64,000 nt of DNA, taken from JANWVO01 sp964458495. GTDB lineage: Bacteria; Acidobacteriota; Terriglobia; Bryobacterales; Bryobacteraceae. The notes below the pieces were generated by a model. It saw only the letters and a list, made by a program, of their open reading frames with translations, was not told the DNA's origin and did not search any database. The DNA lies in contig CAYWJB010000005.1 in the NCBI GenBank assembly GCA_964458495.1, forward strand, positions 186,001-250,000, given 5' to 3'. Below are positions 15,230 to 23,630 of the stretch, piece after piece (the stretch's first letter is position 1; each line of letters starts with the position of its first letter). Position numbers and translations under genes: made by a program.

Positions 15230-15607
15230 CTACTGGTACACGCTGGCCGGCGGCTGCGGCGGGTTCAGTTTGACCTCGATGGTCCGCTCTTCCTCGTTGA
15301 TTTCAAAGGTCCGTCCGAAGGTCTGGTAGCCCTTGGCGATCACCTGGATCAGGATGTCGCCCTGCGGCAGCGGAGGGATCTTGGCCACGCCTTCCTGATT
15401 GGTGCGGGTCTGCCAGCTTGTGTAGACCTTCTTGCCCAGCTTGACGTAGTTACGCCCGCGCACGAACTTCACGACGACGCTCGCCTGCGGGATGGGCCGG
15501 CCAGTGTGGCTCTTGACCTCCACGCGCAGGGTGGTCATCGGCGGATCCGCCCGCAGGGGCAGCAACAGCAGCGATGCCAGCAGCAAAAGCCGGAATCTCG
15601 CGCCCAT
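15230..15607 (-). CDS. Secreted carboxypeptidase-regulatory-like (Ig-fold) protein
   Basis: 125 residues, signal peptide (LLLLASLLLLPLRA). The body reads as a small beta-sandwich: LRVEVKSHTGRPIPQASVVV, RTNQEGVAKIPPLPQGDILIQVIAKGYQ, the classic 'novel elements / decorated turn / G-Y-x' pattern of CarboxypepD_reg-like domains found in TonB-linked and adhesion proteins. Here the domain stands alone. A TAGAAT box ends 6 nt upstream of the ATG. It lies upstream of the 33-residue-repeat gene with a 42-nt gap. Confidence 0.75.
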   Translation of the reverse strand: MGARFRLLLLASLLLLPLRADPPMTTLRVEVKSHTGRPIPQASVVVKFVRGRNYVKLGKKVYTSWQTRTNQEGVAKIPPLPQGDILIQVIAKGYQTFGRTFEINEEERTIEVKLNPPQPPASVYQ

Positions 15608-15613
15608 GCCTCC

Positions 15614-15619
15614 ATTCTA
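15614..15619 (-). promoter_or_regulatory. -10-like box, 6 nt before start
   Basis: TAGAAT (minus strand) then GGAGGC then ATG 15607. The GGAGG is too close to the ATG for normal Shine-Dalgarno spacing, so a leaderless start is a reasonable reading. Confidence 0.5.
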
Positions 15620-15695
15620 CGTCAGGGGGCGCCGCGAGACGGAATCTGCCGGCCCTTCCAGCGGGAGGAATAGTTCAATTGGCGGGGTGCGCGAA

Positions 15696-17012
15696 TCAGC
15701 CGATGTCAGGCAGAACACACGCGCGTTCCTTGCCCAGCAGCCGGCAGGCGGCTTCGGCGGCCCGGTAGCCGCTGCGGACTGCGCCCTCCATGGTGGACGG
15801 CCAGCCGGTTTGCGTCCAGTCGCCGGCGAGGAAGAGATTGGCGTAGCGGGTTTCGGCGAGAGGACGCTTCCCGGCCAGTCCGGGGCGGGCGGAGAAAGTC
15901 GCGCGGACTTCCTTGACGACGTGCGAACGCACCAGACCGGCGGCGGGAACGGCTGGAAGGTAGCGCGCGAGATCCTCCAGCGCGCGTGCGACGGCCACCT
16001 GCCGGGGCCAGCGCTCCAGGAAGCGGGCGGCGCTCACCACCAGCTGAATGTAACGCCCCTCCTGCTTGCTGAAGAACCACTGGAAGGGTGAGTCGAGCAG
16101 GACCGCGTGGGGCAGGGCAGTCACCGGGCGGTCGAACCACAGATGGATTGCGGCGATTGGAGAGTGTTCGAACGGGGTCCAGTCATCAAGCAGACCGGGG
16201 AGCAGGCGCCGGAGCGGATCGAAGGGAAGGGCAGAGATAAAGACGTCGGCTTCCACCGGGCCGGCGTCGGTCTCCAGCGCCTCCGCGCGCCCGCCTTCCA
16301 GGCGGACGCCTGTGACCTTGGTGCGAAGGCGGATTTCGACGCCGGGAAGCCCTGAAATGCGTTCCGCCGAACAAAGGTCGCCGAGAGGGACGCGCGGCAC
16401 GCCCATGTGATAAGCGTCTCTGGCTGCCAGGAACGCGAGGTGAAAGACCTGGAAGCCGTGGCTGGCGGCCATGCGGTCCAGATCCTCATTGACGGCGCTG
16501 ACCAGCACGGGAGCCCAGAAGCGGCGCACCGTGCGGGGGCTCTGACGTTTCTCGTCGAGCCACTGCTGCATGGTGATGCGGTCGAGGTCGTCGCGGCGGG
16601 TCCTCTCCCGGCGAAGGGCGGCGAGGGCGCGGACGGCCTCCAGTTTCTCGCTGAATGAGAGGAAGCGCAGGGCGGCGAAGCTGCCGGCGAAGTGCGCCGG
16701 GGCGGGCAGCAGGCCGGCCCGGAAGACGGAGCGGCGACCGCCGGGCTCGAGATAGTGAAATTCGCGGTGAAAATCAATCAGCTTTTCGACCCCGATGCGG
16801 CGATAAAAATCGAGAAGATTCACGCAACATCGGAGCAGAATATGCTGGCAATTGTCAATGATTTCTTCACTGCCCGGCGACGTGTAGGAAGCCGCCCGCC
16901 CGCCGGCATACGGTCTGGATTCGAGCAGCACCACGCGGCAGCCTGCCGCCGACAGGGCGGCCGCGGCGGCCATGCCCGACAGGCCGGCGCCCGCGATGGC
17001 GACGGTGGCCAT
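15696..17012 (-). CDS. hpnE: Hydroxysqualene dehydroxylase (hopanoid synthesis)
   Basis: 438 residues. FAD-binding Rossmann motif VAIAGAGLSGMAAAAAL at the N-terminus, then LESRPYAGGRAASY, DNCQHILL, and a C-terminal FAD signature NLFLAGDWTQTGWPSTMEGAVRSGYRAAEA. The DNCQH and GDWTQTGWPSTMEGA signatures and length are those of HpnE, which converts hydroxysqualene to squalene after HpnC/HpnD. No hpnC/hpnD/shc gene is visible in the window. The ATG abuts the TGA of a tiny membrane ORF upstream. Confidence 0.88.
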   Translation of the reverse strand: MATVAIAGAGLSGMAAAAALSAAGCRVVLLESRPYAGGRAASYTSPGSEEIIDNCQHILLRCCVNLLDFYRRIGVEKLIDFHREFHYLEPGGRRSVFRAGLLPAPAHFAGSFAALRFLSFSEKLEAVRALAALRRERTRRDDLDRITMQQWLDEKRQSPRTVRRFWAPVLVSAVNEDLDRMAASHGFQVFHLAFLAARDAYHMGVPRVPLGDLCSAERISGLPGVEIRLRTKVTGVRLEGGRAEALETDAGPVEADVFISALPFDPLRRLLPGLLDDWTPFEHSPIAAIHLWFDRPVTALPHAVLLDSPFQWFFSKQEGRYIQLVVSAARFLERWPRQVAVARALEDLARYLPAVPAAGLVRSHVVKEVRATFSARPGLAGKRPLAETRYANLFLAGDWTQTGWPSTMEGAVRSGYRAAEAACRLLGKERACVLPDIG

Positions 17013-17129
17013 TCAGGGTTTCAGCGGCAGGCGCGCCCGTTTTCCGCCGCCGCCCTCCGAGTCCCAGGCGAGGGCCAGCCAGGCGCAGATGAACAGGAAC
17101 AGGAGGTAAACCGCGTCGGAGATCGACAT
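17013..17129 (-). CDS. Possible 38-aa single-pass membrane protein upstream of hpnE
   Basis: From ATG 17129: a hydrophobic helix (ISDAVYLLFLFICAWLALAW) and a basic Gly-rich tail. Its TGA is immediately followed by the hpnE ATG, an arrangement typical of translationally coupled genes. The Shine-Dalgarno is weak. Short and unrecognised; it could be chance, but the helix and stop/start junction favour a real peptide. Confidence 0.4.
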   Translation of the reverse strand: MSISDAVYLLFLFICAWLALAWDSEGGGGKRARLPLKP

Positions 17130-17250
17130 GCTTCTGCTTCCAGTCTGCCTGAACCGCACGCGCCAGACAACGGCGCTGCCGTACCAGTACCCGGGCCAAG
17201 TTCCCTGACAAGCGGTCCGGACTTGCCCGATGAGAAGCGCCGGCATCGCC

Positions 17251-19416
17251 CTAGGTTCGCCCCGGTTTTGTGCGGCTTTTGACGGAGCCGAATTGCCGCA
17301 CCATGTTCTCGATCATGCGCAGCCCGTGGTCGCCGTCCTGCGACAGCAGGCTTTCCGGGTGAAACTGGACGGCCTCCACGGGCAGCGTCCGGTGGCGCAC
17401 GCCCATGATGACGCCGTCATCGCTCTCGGCGGTGACCTGAAGCTCTGCCGGCAGCTTCTCGCGAAGCGCGAAGAGCGAGTGGTAACGGCCCACCTTCACG
17501 TCCTGGGGCAGCCCGGCGAAAACCCCGCAACCGTCATGCCGCACCTTCGACGGCTTGCCGTGCATCGGATAAGGCAACACGCCGAGTTCGCCGCCGAACG
17601 CCTCCACAACGCCCTGAAGGCCAAGGCAGACTCCGAAGACTGGAATGCCGCGGGCAGCGCAGGCGCGCACCACATCCGGCACGCCAAAATCGGCCGGACG
17701 CCCTGGCCCCGGGGAGATCAGCACCATGTCCGGGCCGAGAGAGTCCAGCAATTCAATCGGAAATCCGGCGCGATATGTTGTCACTTCCGCCCCGGTTTGG
17801 CGGACGTAATTGGCCAGAGTCTGGATGAAACAGTCTTCGTTATCCACCAGCAGGACGCGCAACCCCCGGCCGGGCCGAGGGGGGCGCGGGCGCCGCTGCG
17901 CCGCCGGTGGCGGTTCGAGCGAACGGAAAAACCCGGTCGCCTTGAGGCGTGTTTCGCGCTCCTCGGCGGCCGGATCCGAATCGTACAGGATGGTCGCGCC
18001 GGCGCCGTAGCGGGCGAGGCCGCCGCGGAGGTGGACCGTGCGGATGAGGATGCCGGTGTTGATGTCCCCGTTGAGCGAGAGCATTCCGACGGCGCCGCCG
18101 TACCAGCCGCGCGCGTCCTTCTCCAGATCCTCGACGGCCTGCGCGGCCGCCTTCTTGGGCGCGCCGATCACGGTGACGGCCCACATGTGGGAGAGGAAGG
18201 CGTCGAGCGAATCGTAGCCCTCGCCAAGCTCGCCCTCCACATGGTCGACCGTGTGGAACAGCCCGGCGTAGCGTTCGATGAGCCGCCGGCCGATCACTCG
18301 CACCGAGCCCGGCTTGCACACGCGCGACTTGTCGTTGCGGTCGACATCGGTGCACATGGTGAGCTCGCTCTCTTCCTTGGGCGAGTTCAGGAGTTCGCGG
18401 ATCAGGTCGTGGTCCCGCAGCGGATCGCCGGTGCGCCGCACGGTGCCGGAGATCGGGCAGGTCTCCACGCGCTGGCCCTCCACGCGGACGAACATCTCCG
18501 GCGAGGCGCCGGCCAGCTGTTCGTCGCCGAACTGGAGCAGGAACTCGTACGGGCTGGGGCTGCCCTTCTGGATGCGCCGGAACAGGTCCGACACGCTGCC
18601 TTCAAAGCCGGCGGAAAAGGTCTGGCGGAGCACGACTTCGTAATAATCGCCGCGCTTCATGCCCTCGCGCACGCGCTCCACCTTCGCCATGTACTCTTCG
18701 GGCGAGTGGTCGCTGACGATCTCCGGCGGGGCCGCGGCAGGCGGCGCCTGCACCGCTTCGGTCTGGCGCGCCAGACCGAGAGTCGAGAGCCCCTCGAAAT
18801 CGAAGTCGTACTGATAGCGTTCGATCACCTCCTTCTTGCGGTCCATGAAACAGATGTCGTCGCACAGGAACAGGCGCAGGTCGCACTGCCCGGCGGGGCG
18901 CGGCAGGCGCAGGCGAACAGGATCGAACTGGAACAGCAGGTCGTAGCCGAAGGCGCCGATCAAAGCCAGCCGCCCGTCGCGCGGGTGGCGGAACTCCTCG
19001 ACCAGCGCGCGCAGGATGGAGAAGAACGACGGCTGCTTGCTGCGCTCCTCTTCCGGGAACAGCGCGGGCAGCGGCTTCAGGCGCCCGCGCAGCGAGCCGC
19101 CGGCCAGAGCCAGCGTTTCCCAGTGGGGATGGCCGCGGAGCAGATGATGAAACATCTCCGCCAGCATTTGTCCGCGCAGGTTCAGCGGGCGGAACTCGAT
19201 TTCGCGCCCCGCGCCGAGGATTTCCAGCGGCGGGTGAACGGAAGCGACGTCCCAGCGCGAGTATCTTTCCGGATACTCGTAGCCGGAGGAGAGATAGACG
19301 CCGCGGTGGCGGTCGAGCTCACCGAGCAGGTGGTCGAGCCCCTTGCGGAAGGGCAGCCGCGAGCGCAGGCGTGTGACGGTGACGCCGTGTGGCGTCGTGT
19401 AGCGAAGCGTGGCCAT
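17251..19416 (-). CDS. trpE(G): Fused anthranilate synthase TrpE-TrpG
   Basis: 721 residues joining both subunits. The first ~510 residues are component I: SGYEYPERYSRWD, SPSPYEFLLQF, AGASPEMFVRVEG, CPISGTVRRTGD, CTDVDRNDKSRVC, AVTVIGAPKKAA. A Pro/Arg-rich linker follows, then the class I glutamine amidotransferase: VLLVDNEDCF, LISPGPG, catalytic Cys in VFGVCLGLQG, His in AVQFHPESLL. The enzyme makes anthranilate from chorismate with glutamine-derived ammonia. The fusion layout is the one known as TrpE(G) in rhizobia and some others. No other trp genes are nearby. A possible -10 (TACCCT) is about 12 nt upstream of the ATG. Confidence 0.92.
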   Translation of the reverse strand: MATLRYTTPHGVTVTRLRSRLPFRKGLDHLLGELDRHRGVYLSSGYEYPERYSRWDVASVHPPLEILGAGREIEFRPLNLRGQMLAEMFHHLLRGHPHWETLALAGGSLRGRLKPLPALFPEEERSKQPSFFSILRALVEEFRHPRDGRLALIGAFGYDLLFQFDPVRLRLPRPAGQCDLRLFLCDDICFMDRKKEVIERYQYDFDFEGLSTLGLARQTEAVQAPPAAAPPEIVSDHSPEEYMAKVERVREGMKRGDYYEVVLRQTFSAGFEGSVSDLFRRIQKGSPSPYEFLLQFGDEQLAGASPEMFVRVEGQRVETCPISGTVRRTGDPLRDHDLIRELLNSPKEESELTMCTDVDRNDKSRVCKPGSVRVIGRRLIERYAGLFHTVDHVEGELGEGYDSLDAFLSHMWAVTVIGAPKKAAAQAVEDLEKDARGWYGGAVGMLSLNGDINTGILIRTVHLRGGLARYGAGATILYDSDPAAEERETRLKATGFFRSLEPPPAAQRRPRPPRPGRGLRVLLVDNEDCFIQTLANYVRQTGAEVTTYRAGFPIELLDSLGPDMVLISPGPGRPADFGVPDVVRACAARGIPVFGVCLGLQGVVEAFGGELGVLPYPMHGKPSKVRHDGCGVFAGLPQDVKVGRYHSLFALREKLPAELQVTAESDDGVIMGVRHRTLPVEAVQFHPESLLSQDGDHGLRMIENMVRQFGSVKSRTKPGRT

Positions 19417-19442
19417 CCGGAACTTTCAAGGGTAGCACCCGC

Positions 19443-20903
19443 TCACTGCGAGGCGTGGAGCCGGCGGGCTGCCTCGATGTAGCGGGCGGTGTAGGGGCCT
19501 TCGATCCAGGCCGGCGCCGAAGCCGCGCTGGCAGCGCGCCAGACGGTGACGGCGCACGCGCGGACGGCGCGCTCCATGTTGCCGTAATCGAGCTTCTCCC
19601 ACTCGTCTCCGGGCCTGTGGTAATCGGGGAATGTCCACGCCACGGAGACCGTGATGGCGGGGATCCCGGCGTCGGCCAGCGCCTGATTGTCGCTGCGGGC
19701 GAAGAAGGAGTCGCTGTTGGCGCCGTCTTTGAACGCCTCCACGCCCGTGTCCCTGCCCGAAGCGACGAGCAGGTCGCCGAGCGTCGTGTAGTCGAAGCCG
19801 GAAGCGGTCAGCTTGCCCGCGCGCGGGCCGGAGTTGTCGTCGGTGCGGCCCATCTGCTCGAAATTGAGATTCGCCACGGTCTGGCGCAGCGGGAACAGGG
19901 GATTGCGGGCGTAGTATCGCGAGCCTACCAGCCCGCGCTCCTCGCCGAAGTAGAGCATGAAGACGACGCTGCGCCGCGGCCGGGCGGAGTGGCGGGCGAA
20001 GGCTTCGGCCAGGGCCAGCACGGTGGCCGTGCCGCTGGCGTTGTCGTTGGCGCCGTTGAAAATGCGGTCTTCGCTGCCGTCTCGCACGCCGACGTGGTCA
20101 TAGTGCGCTGTCAGCAGGATGTACTCGTTCCTGAGGACGGGATCGCTGCCTTCCAGAACGGCAACGACGTTTTTCAGATCCACCGGCTGACGCACCGGCG
20201 CAGGCACTCGCAGGCTGACCGTGGCGGGACCATCCAATGCCTCCAGCGCTTTGGCGAAGCCGGGGTCCGGGATATGAATCACGGCTGTGCTGCGCCGGGA
20301 CGGATCCTGCCGCTCCTCGAGCAGGCTGCGCGGCCGGAAAGCCGGACCGGAGGCGATGACCGCCTGCGGCCCGAGCGCCAGCAGCTCGCGGCGCTTCTGC
20401 TGAAAGGCGGCGCCGCGCGGGGGAGCGCTGAGCAGGACGACCTTGCCTTCCACGGATTCCCGCGGCGGGAGCGGGTCCTCCGGCGACGTCCAGACGACGC
20501 GCACGGCCGGTGCGCCATCCAGTTGCAGGGCGTCCCCGGCCACGACGGCGGCGCGGGAAGAATCAACGGCATATTGCCCGCCGTTCCAGCGGATTTCGCA
20601 CGAAAATCCCTCCGCCGGGCGGGTGACGTTGTCCATGCTTGCGATCTGGAAGTAGCTCGAGCCGGCGCCCGGCTTCAGCCCGAGGCGGCGGAACTGGCTG
20701 GCGATGTACTCGGCCGCGGCATCCAGCCCGCGGGAGGGCGTATCGCGCCCTTCCAGTGCGTCGGAGGCGAGGAAGGAGACGTGCGCTTTGAGCAGATCCG
20801 CGGTGATCGGAGAGAGCAGCCGCGCCTCATCCGGGGCCAGCGCCGCCGTGGCGGCGGCAGCCGCCAGAAGAAGGGGAAAGAATCTCGGAATTTTTCGCTT
20901 CAT
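19443..20903 (-). CDS. Secreted M28-family metallopeptidase
   Basis: 486 residues, signal peptide (FFPLLLAAAAATAALA). Zinc ligands are in the usual order: LLTAHYDHVG, NGANDNASGTA, FGEERGLVGS, and a late His in PDYHRPGDEW. A PA-like insert precedes the catalytic domain (~110-240). Such enzymes are aminopeptidases or PSMA-like peptidases. The start at 20903 has CGAGGAAAA in front and overlaps the stop of the PNPOx-like gene (ATGA), making this the last gene of a three-gene operon starting at 22599. Confidence 0.92.
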   Translation of the reverse strand: MKRKIPRFFPLLLAAAAATAALAPDEARLLSPITADLLKAHVSFLASDALEGRDTPSRGLDAAAEYIASQFRRLGLKPGAGSSYFQIASMDNVTRPAEGFSCEIRWNGGQYAVDSSRAAVVAGDALQLDGAPAVRVVWTSPEDPLPPRESVEGKVVLLSAPPRGAAFQQKRRELLALGPQAVIASGPAFRPRSLLEERQDPSRRSTAVIHIPDPGFAKALEALDGPATVSLRVPAPVRQPVDLKNVVAVLEGSDPVLRNEYILLTAHYDHVGVRDGSEDRIFNGANDNASGTATVLALAEAFARHSARPRRSVVFMLYFGEERGLVGSRYYARNPLFPLRQTVANLNFEQMGRTDDNSGPRAGKLTASGFDYTTLGDLLVASGRDTGVEAFKDGANSDSFFARSDNQALADAGIPAITVSVAWTFPDYHRPGDEWEKLDYGNMERAVRACAVTVWRAASAASAPAWIEGPYTARYIEAARRLHASQ

Positions 20904-21352
20904 TTTTCCTCGGAAAGCGGGAATTCCCACTCCATGTTCCAGCCAAAGCCGCGCCGGTTGTCGATGAGCCGCATCCATTGCGGCTCCAGCCGGTACAAGC
21001 GGCTGCGGGCGATCACCGGATCCAGCTCGCCGCCCAGGCCAAACTTGGCCTTGTATTTTTCGATCACGGCGCGCTGTTTCCGCACCGCCCGGGCCGTGCC
21101 GTGGATCTGAAGGCCCCGCAGCTCGTTCCACTTTCGGGATGGGCGGAACACAGCCGCCGAGACCTGCCCGCCTGCGGCGAGGACGCGGCTGTGCAAGCTG
21201 TCAGGCGAGCTGAGCCAGTAGAGCGACAAGCCTTCGCCGCGCACGAAATACAGCGGCGCGGCATGCGAGCCTTGAGGTTCGAGGCCCACGGCAAGAACCA
21301 TCGTCCACAGCGAATCGAGCAGTGCCGCGGCGTCCTCCAGCGGGTTCTTCAT
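20900..21352 (-). CDS. Pyridoxamine 5'-phosphate oxidase-fold protein
   Basis: 150 residues, no signal. SLWTMVLAVGL, AAPLYFVRGEGLSLYWLSSPDSLHSR and a middle strand VSAAVFRPSRKWNELRGLQIHGTARAV match the FMN-binding split-barrel of general-stress/PNPOx-like proteins; the 'GLQIHGTA' stretch is typical. The C-terminus has RLYRLEPQWMRLIDN. Whether it oxidises PNP or another flavin substrate is unknown. It is coupled by 4-nt overlaps to a PLP-dependent aminotransferase upstream and an M28 peptidase downstream. Confidence 0.8.
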   Translation of the reverse strand: MKNPLEDAAALLDSLWTMVLAVGLEPQGSHAAPLYFVRGEGLSLYWLSSPDSLHSRVLAAGGQVSAAVFRPSRKWNELRGLQIHGTARAVRKQRAVIEKYKAKFGLGGELDPVIARSRLYRLEPQWMRLIDNRRGFGWNMEWEFPLSEEK

Positions 21353-22599
21353 CCTGCCTTGTACCCCGCCACTTCGTCGAAGAGAGCGAACGTTGCGTCG
21401 ATGTCGGAGGCGCGCAGGTGGATGGGCGTGGAGATGCGCAGCCGCTGCCCGCCGTAAAGCCAGATCCTGCGCTCTTTGGCCTTGCGCCAGAGCTGATCGA
21501 ACCGGAAGTCTTCCGGGAAGGTGACGGTGACGAGGGCGCCATAGAGCCGGTGGTCGGCCGAGCTGAGCAGTTTCAGGTAGGGCCGCTGCTGCGCCATTGC
21601 GTATACCTTGCGCGCGAGTTCGTGGATGCGCGCGTAGACGTGTTCGGGGCCCAGCGCCTCGAGGAAGCGCTTCCCCTCGATCATCCCCGCCAGGATGGCG
21701 CGGTTGTTGGTGCCGATCTTCATGAAGCGCGCCGCCTTCAAGTCGGTCTTGTCCCAGTCTCCGGTGACGATGACCGGCCAGTGCCGGTCGATGTGCTCCT
21801 CGCGGATGTACATCAGGCCGCACCCGGCGGGCGCGAACAGCCACTTGTGCGGGCTGCCGGCGAAGTAGTCGCATTCCAGTTCCGACAGGCGCAGCGGCAC
21901 CTGGCCGTTCATGTGGGCGCCGTCGACGACGGTGAGCACGCCCCTGGAGCGCGCCGCGCGGCAGATGTCGCGCACGGGCATGAGCACGCCCGTGGGGCTG
22001 AGGATGCCGCTGAAGCTCAGTACGCGGGTCCGCGGACCGATGGCGGAGATCACGATGTCGGCCAGTTGCGCGGCGCTCTCGGGCGGGTGGGGCAGCTTGA
22101 CCTCGCGCACGGTGATGCCGTGGCGTTTGGCCCGCAGCGCCCAGGGGGCGATGCCGCTGGGGTGTTCGTGATCGGTGATCAGGACCTCGTCGCCGGGCTT
22201 GAGATCGATGCCGTTGGCGATGACGCTCATCGCCTCGGTGGCGCAGTGGGTGAAGGCCAGCTCCTCTTTGCGGCATCCGGCGAAGGCGGCCATTTCGGCG
22301 CGCTCCTCGTCCAGCGTTTCGTAGCCCCAACGCGGGTAATCGTCGCGCAGCAGCCCGGCGGCGGTCTCCAGATAATCGGTGACTGCCCGCACCACCGGGC
22401 GCGGCGCCACGCCGAGACTGCCGTTGTTGAGGAAGGCGCGCCAGCCGGGCAGCAGAAACTGCTCGCGCCGCACCTGGAGCCAGTATTTCTCCGGATCCTT
22501 TTCCCGCAGCGCGGCTGGCGGCAGCGGCCTCACGGCGGCGGGAGCGCCGCGGGCGGCGACGCCGAACAGGGAGAGCGCGACGGCATCCCGGCGGTTCAT
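21349..22599 (-). CDS. Class V aminotransferase, isopenicillin-N-epimerase-like, exported
   Basis: 416 residues from ATG 22599. The N-terminus (MNRRDAVALSLFGVAARG) looks like a Tat-type or short export signal. PLP-enzyme features: FLNNGSLGVAPRPV, ATEAMSVIANGIDL, DHEHPSG, VVDGAHMNGQ, and the PLP-binding Lys in CDYFAGSPHKWLFAP. This arrangement is that of the CefD/NifS-like class V fold. Substrate unknown. First gene of the operon 22599-19443. A TATTCT box ends 6 nt before the ATG; the longer upstream frame is antisense shadow. Confidence 0.85.
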   Translation of the reverse strand: MNRRDAVALSLFGVAARGAPAAVRPLPPAALREKDPEKYWLQVRREQFLLPGWRAFLNNGSLGVAPRPVVRAVTDYLETAAGLLRDDYPRWGYETLDEERAEMAAFAGCRKEELAFTHCATEAMSVIANGIDLKPGDEVLITDHEHPSGIAPWALRAKRHGITVREVKLPHPPESAAQLADIVISAIGPRTRVLSFSGILSPTGVLMPVRDICRAARSRGVLTVVDGAHMNGQVPLRLSELECDYFAGSPHKWLFAPAGCGLMYIREEHIDRHWPVIVTGDWDKTDLKAARFMKIGTNNRAILAGMIEGKRFLEALGPEHVYARIHELARKVYAMAQQRPYLKLLSSADHRLYGALVTVTFPEDFRFDQLWRKAKERRIWLYGGQRLRISTPIHLRASDIDATFALFDEVAGYKAG

Positions 22600-22605
22600 G
22601 ACCCC

Positions 22606-22611
22606 AGAATA
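22606..22611 (-). promoter_or_regulatory. -10-like box, 6 nt before aminotransferase start
   Basis: TATTCT (minus strand), then GGGGTC, then ATG 22599. It lies in the 28-nt gap after the DUF1080 gene and would give a leaderless mRNA. A TTGACC upstream is too close (14 nt) for a normal -35. Confidence 0.4.
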
Positions 22612-22627
22612 TCGCAGGCGCCTGCGG

Positions 22628-23557
22628 TCAACGCTTCGGCACGGAGATGGTGATGTTGCGGAAGCGCACCCCGCCGGCGTGGTCGCCCTGGATGAGAAAC
22701 GGCCCGGGCAACTCCTCATCGGCGTCGAACGCGCCGCCGGTGATGCCTTCGATCTCCTGGCGGTCGATCGTCACCACGCCGTTCTGGACAACGCTGAGCG
22801 TGCGGCCCACGAGAGTCACATCGAAGACGTCCCACTCGCCGGGGCGGTTGGCGGGCGCAGGCTTTGGCGCGATCCGCCCGTAGATGGAGCCCATGCGCCG
22901 CTCCGGCGGGCTCTTGCCGCCCGGCTCGTTCTCGAGCTGGATCTCATACCGCCCGCGCAGGTAGAAGCCGCTGTTGGTGTGCTCCGGAAGCATCACCTCG
23001 AAGTGAAGGCGGAAATCCTCGAATTTCTCCGTGGACTTCAGGTTGGACCCGAGCTTCTTGTTGACCAGTTCGCCATTGACGGCCTTCCAGTGACTGTTGG
23101 CCGGGTTGCCGGCGGGTTCCCAGCCTGTGAGGTCGCGGCCGTTGAACAGCGGGCGTGGTTCGCTCCAGGCGCGGGGTTCGGAGCGCTTGAGCTCGGGCGC
23201 CGGTTTGCCTTCGAGCGGGGTGGTTGTCTCTCCGCGCTTGGAGACGCCGACCAGCTTTCCGCCGCGGCTTTCCAGCTCCCAGACGACGGCCGGACGGTTC
23301 GGCCCGGAGGCCGAGATGTTCAGAATCAGCTTGCCGGAGTCGATCCGTGCGTCCTTCACCTGGAAGACGTTGCCCCCGGTGGGCTGATACCAGACTTCGA
23401 GCGCGCCACCCCGCTCGTAAATGCCCAGCCAGCTGGCGCGCTGGCCACCGGGCGTCTGGATGTTGAAGTTCCACCGGCCGAGGAAGGGGTTTTGCCACGC
23501 GCCCAAGGGCGCGAGGAAAATCCAGCATAGGACGGCGAGGCTGCATCCAATCCGCAT
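22628..23557 (-). CDS. Secreted DUF1080-type protein (3-keto-disaccharide hydrolase fold)
   Basis: 309 residues, signal peptide (SLAVLCWIFLAPLGAWQ). Residues ~25-120 form a beta-rich extra domain (LGRWNFNIQTPGG). The concanavalin-like DUF1080 domain follows: PLFNGRDLTGWEPAG, WKAVNGELVNK, FRLHFEVMLPEHTNSGFYLRGRYEIQ, EWDVFDVTLVGRTLSVVQNG, PGPFLIQGDHAGGVRFRNI. These motifs are characteristic. The family is now linked to hydrolysis of 3-keto-glycosides, often together with Gfo/Idh oxidoreductases such as that at 59761. Start at 23557 is supported by the signal peptide and a TACACT box 6 nt upstream. Confidence 0.88.
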   Translation of the reverse strand: MRIGCSLAVLCWIFLAPLGAWQNPFLGRWNFNIQTPGGQRASWLGIYERGGALEVWYQPTGGNVFQVKDARIDSGKLILNISASGPNRPAVVWELESRGGKLVGVSKRGETTTPLEGKPAPELKRSEPRAWSEPRPLFNGRDLTGWEPAGNPANSHWKAVNGELVNKKLGSNLKSTEKFEDFRLHFEVMLPEHTNSGFYLRGRYEIQLENEPGGKSPPERRMGSIYGRIAPKPAPANRPGEWDVFDVTLVGRTLSVVQNGVVTIDRQEIEGITGGAFDADEELPGPFLIQGDHAGGVRFRNITISVPKR

Positions 23558-23563
23558 GGCGAA

Positions 23564-23569
23564 AGTGTA
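23564..23569 (-). promoter_or_regulatory. -10-like box, 6 nt before DUF1080 start
   Basis: TACACT (minus strand), then TTCGCC, then ATG 23557. Faces a divergent TATAAT box only ~50 bp away. Confidence 0.45.
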
Positions 23570-23617
23570 TCGCAGACCAGACGGCGAGCGGCGGGCCGGC
23601 AGCCGAGTGGCCGCCAG

Positions 23618-23623
23618 TATAAT
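23618..23623 (+). promoter_or_regulatory. -10 box (TATAAT), 7 nt before lipoprotein start
   Basis: Perfect TATAAT, then CACAGAT, then GTG 23631. It drives the lipoprotein/flavoprotein/hemL operon, with the start of transcription predicted at the start codon. Confidence 0.6.
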
Positions 23624-23630
23624 CACAGAT

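Noticed and set aside
17230..19482. Long plus-strand open frame (~750 codons) opposite trpE(G)
   Set aside because: It is antisense to a well-supported gene. Its composition is codon-shadow (His/Arg/Ala-rich) with no motif. Such frames arise readily in GC-rich genes; others lie at 6444-8543, 34308-37037, 42248-44254 and 56941-59244.
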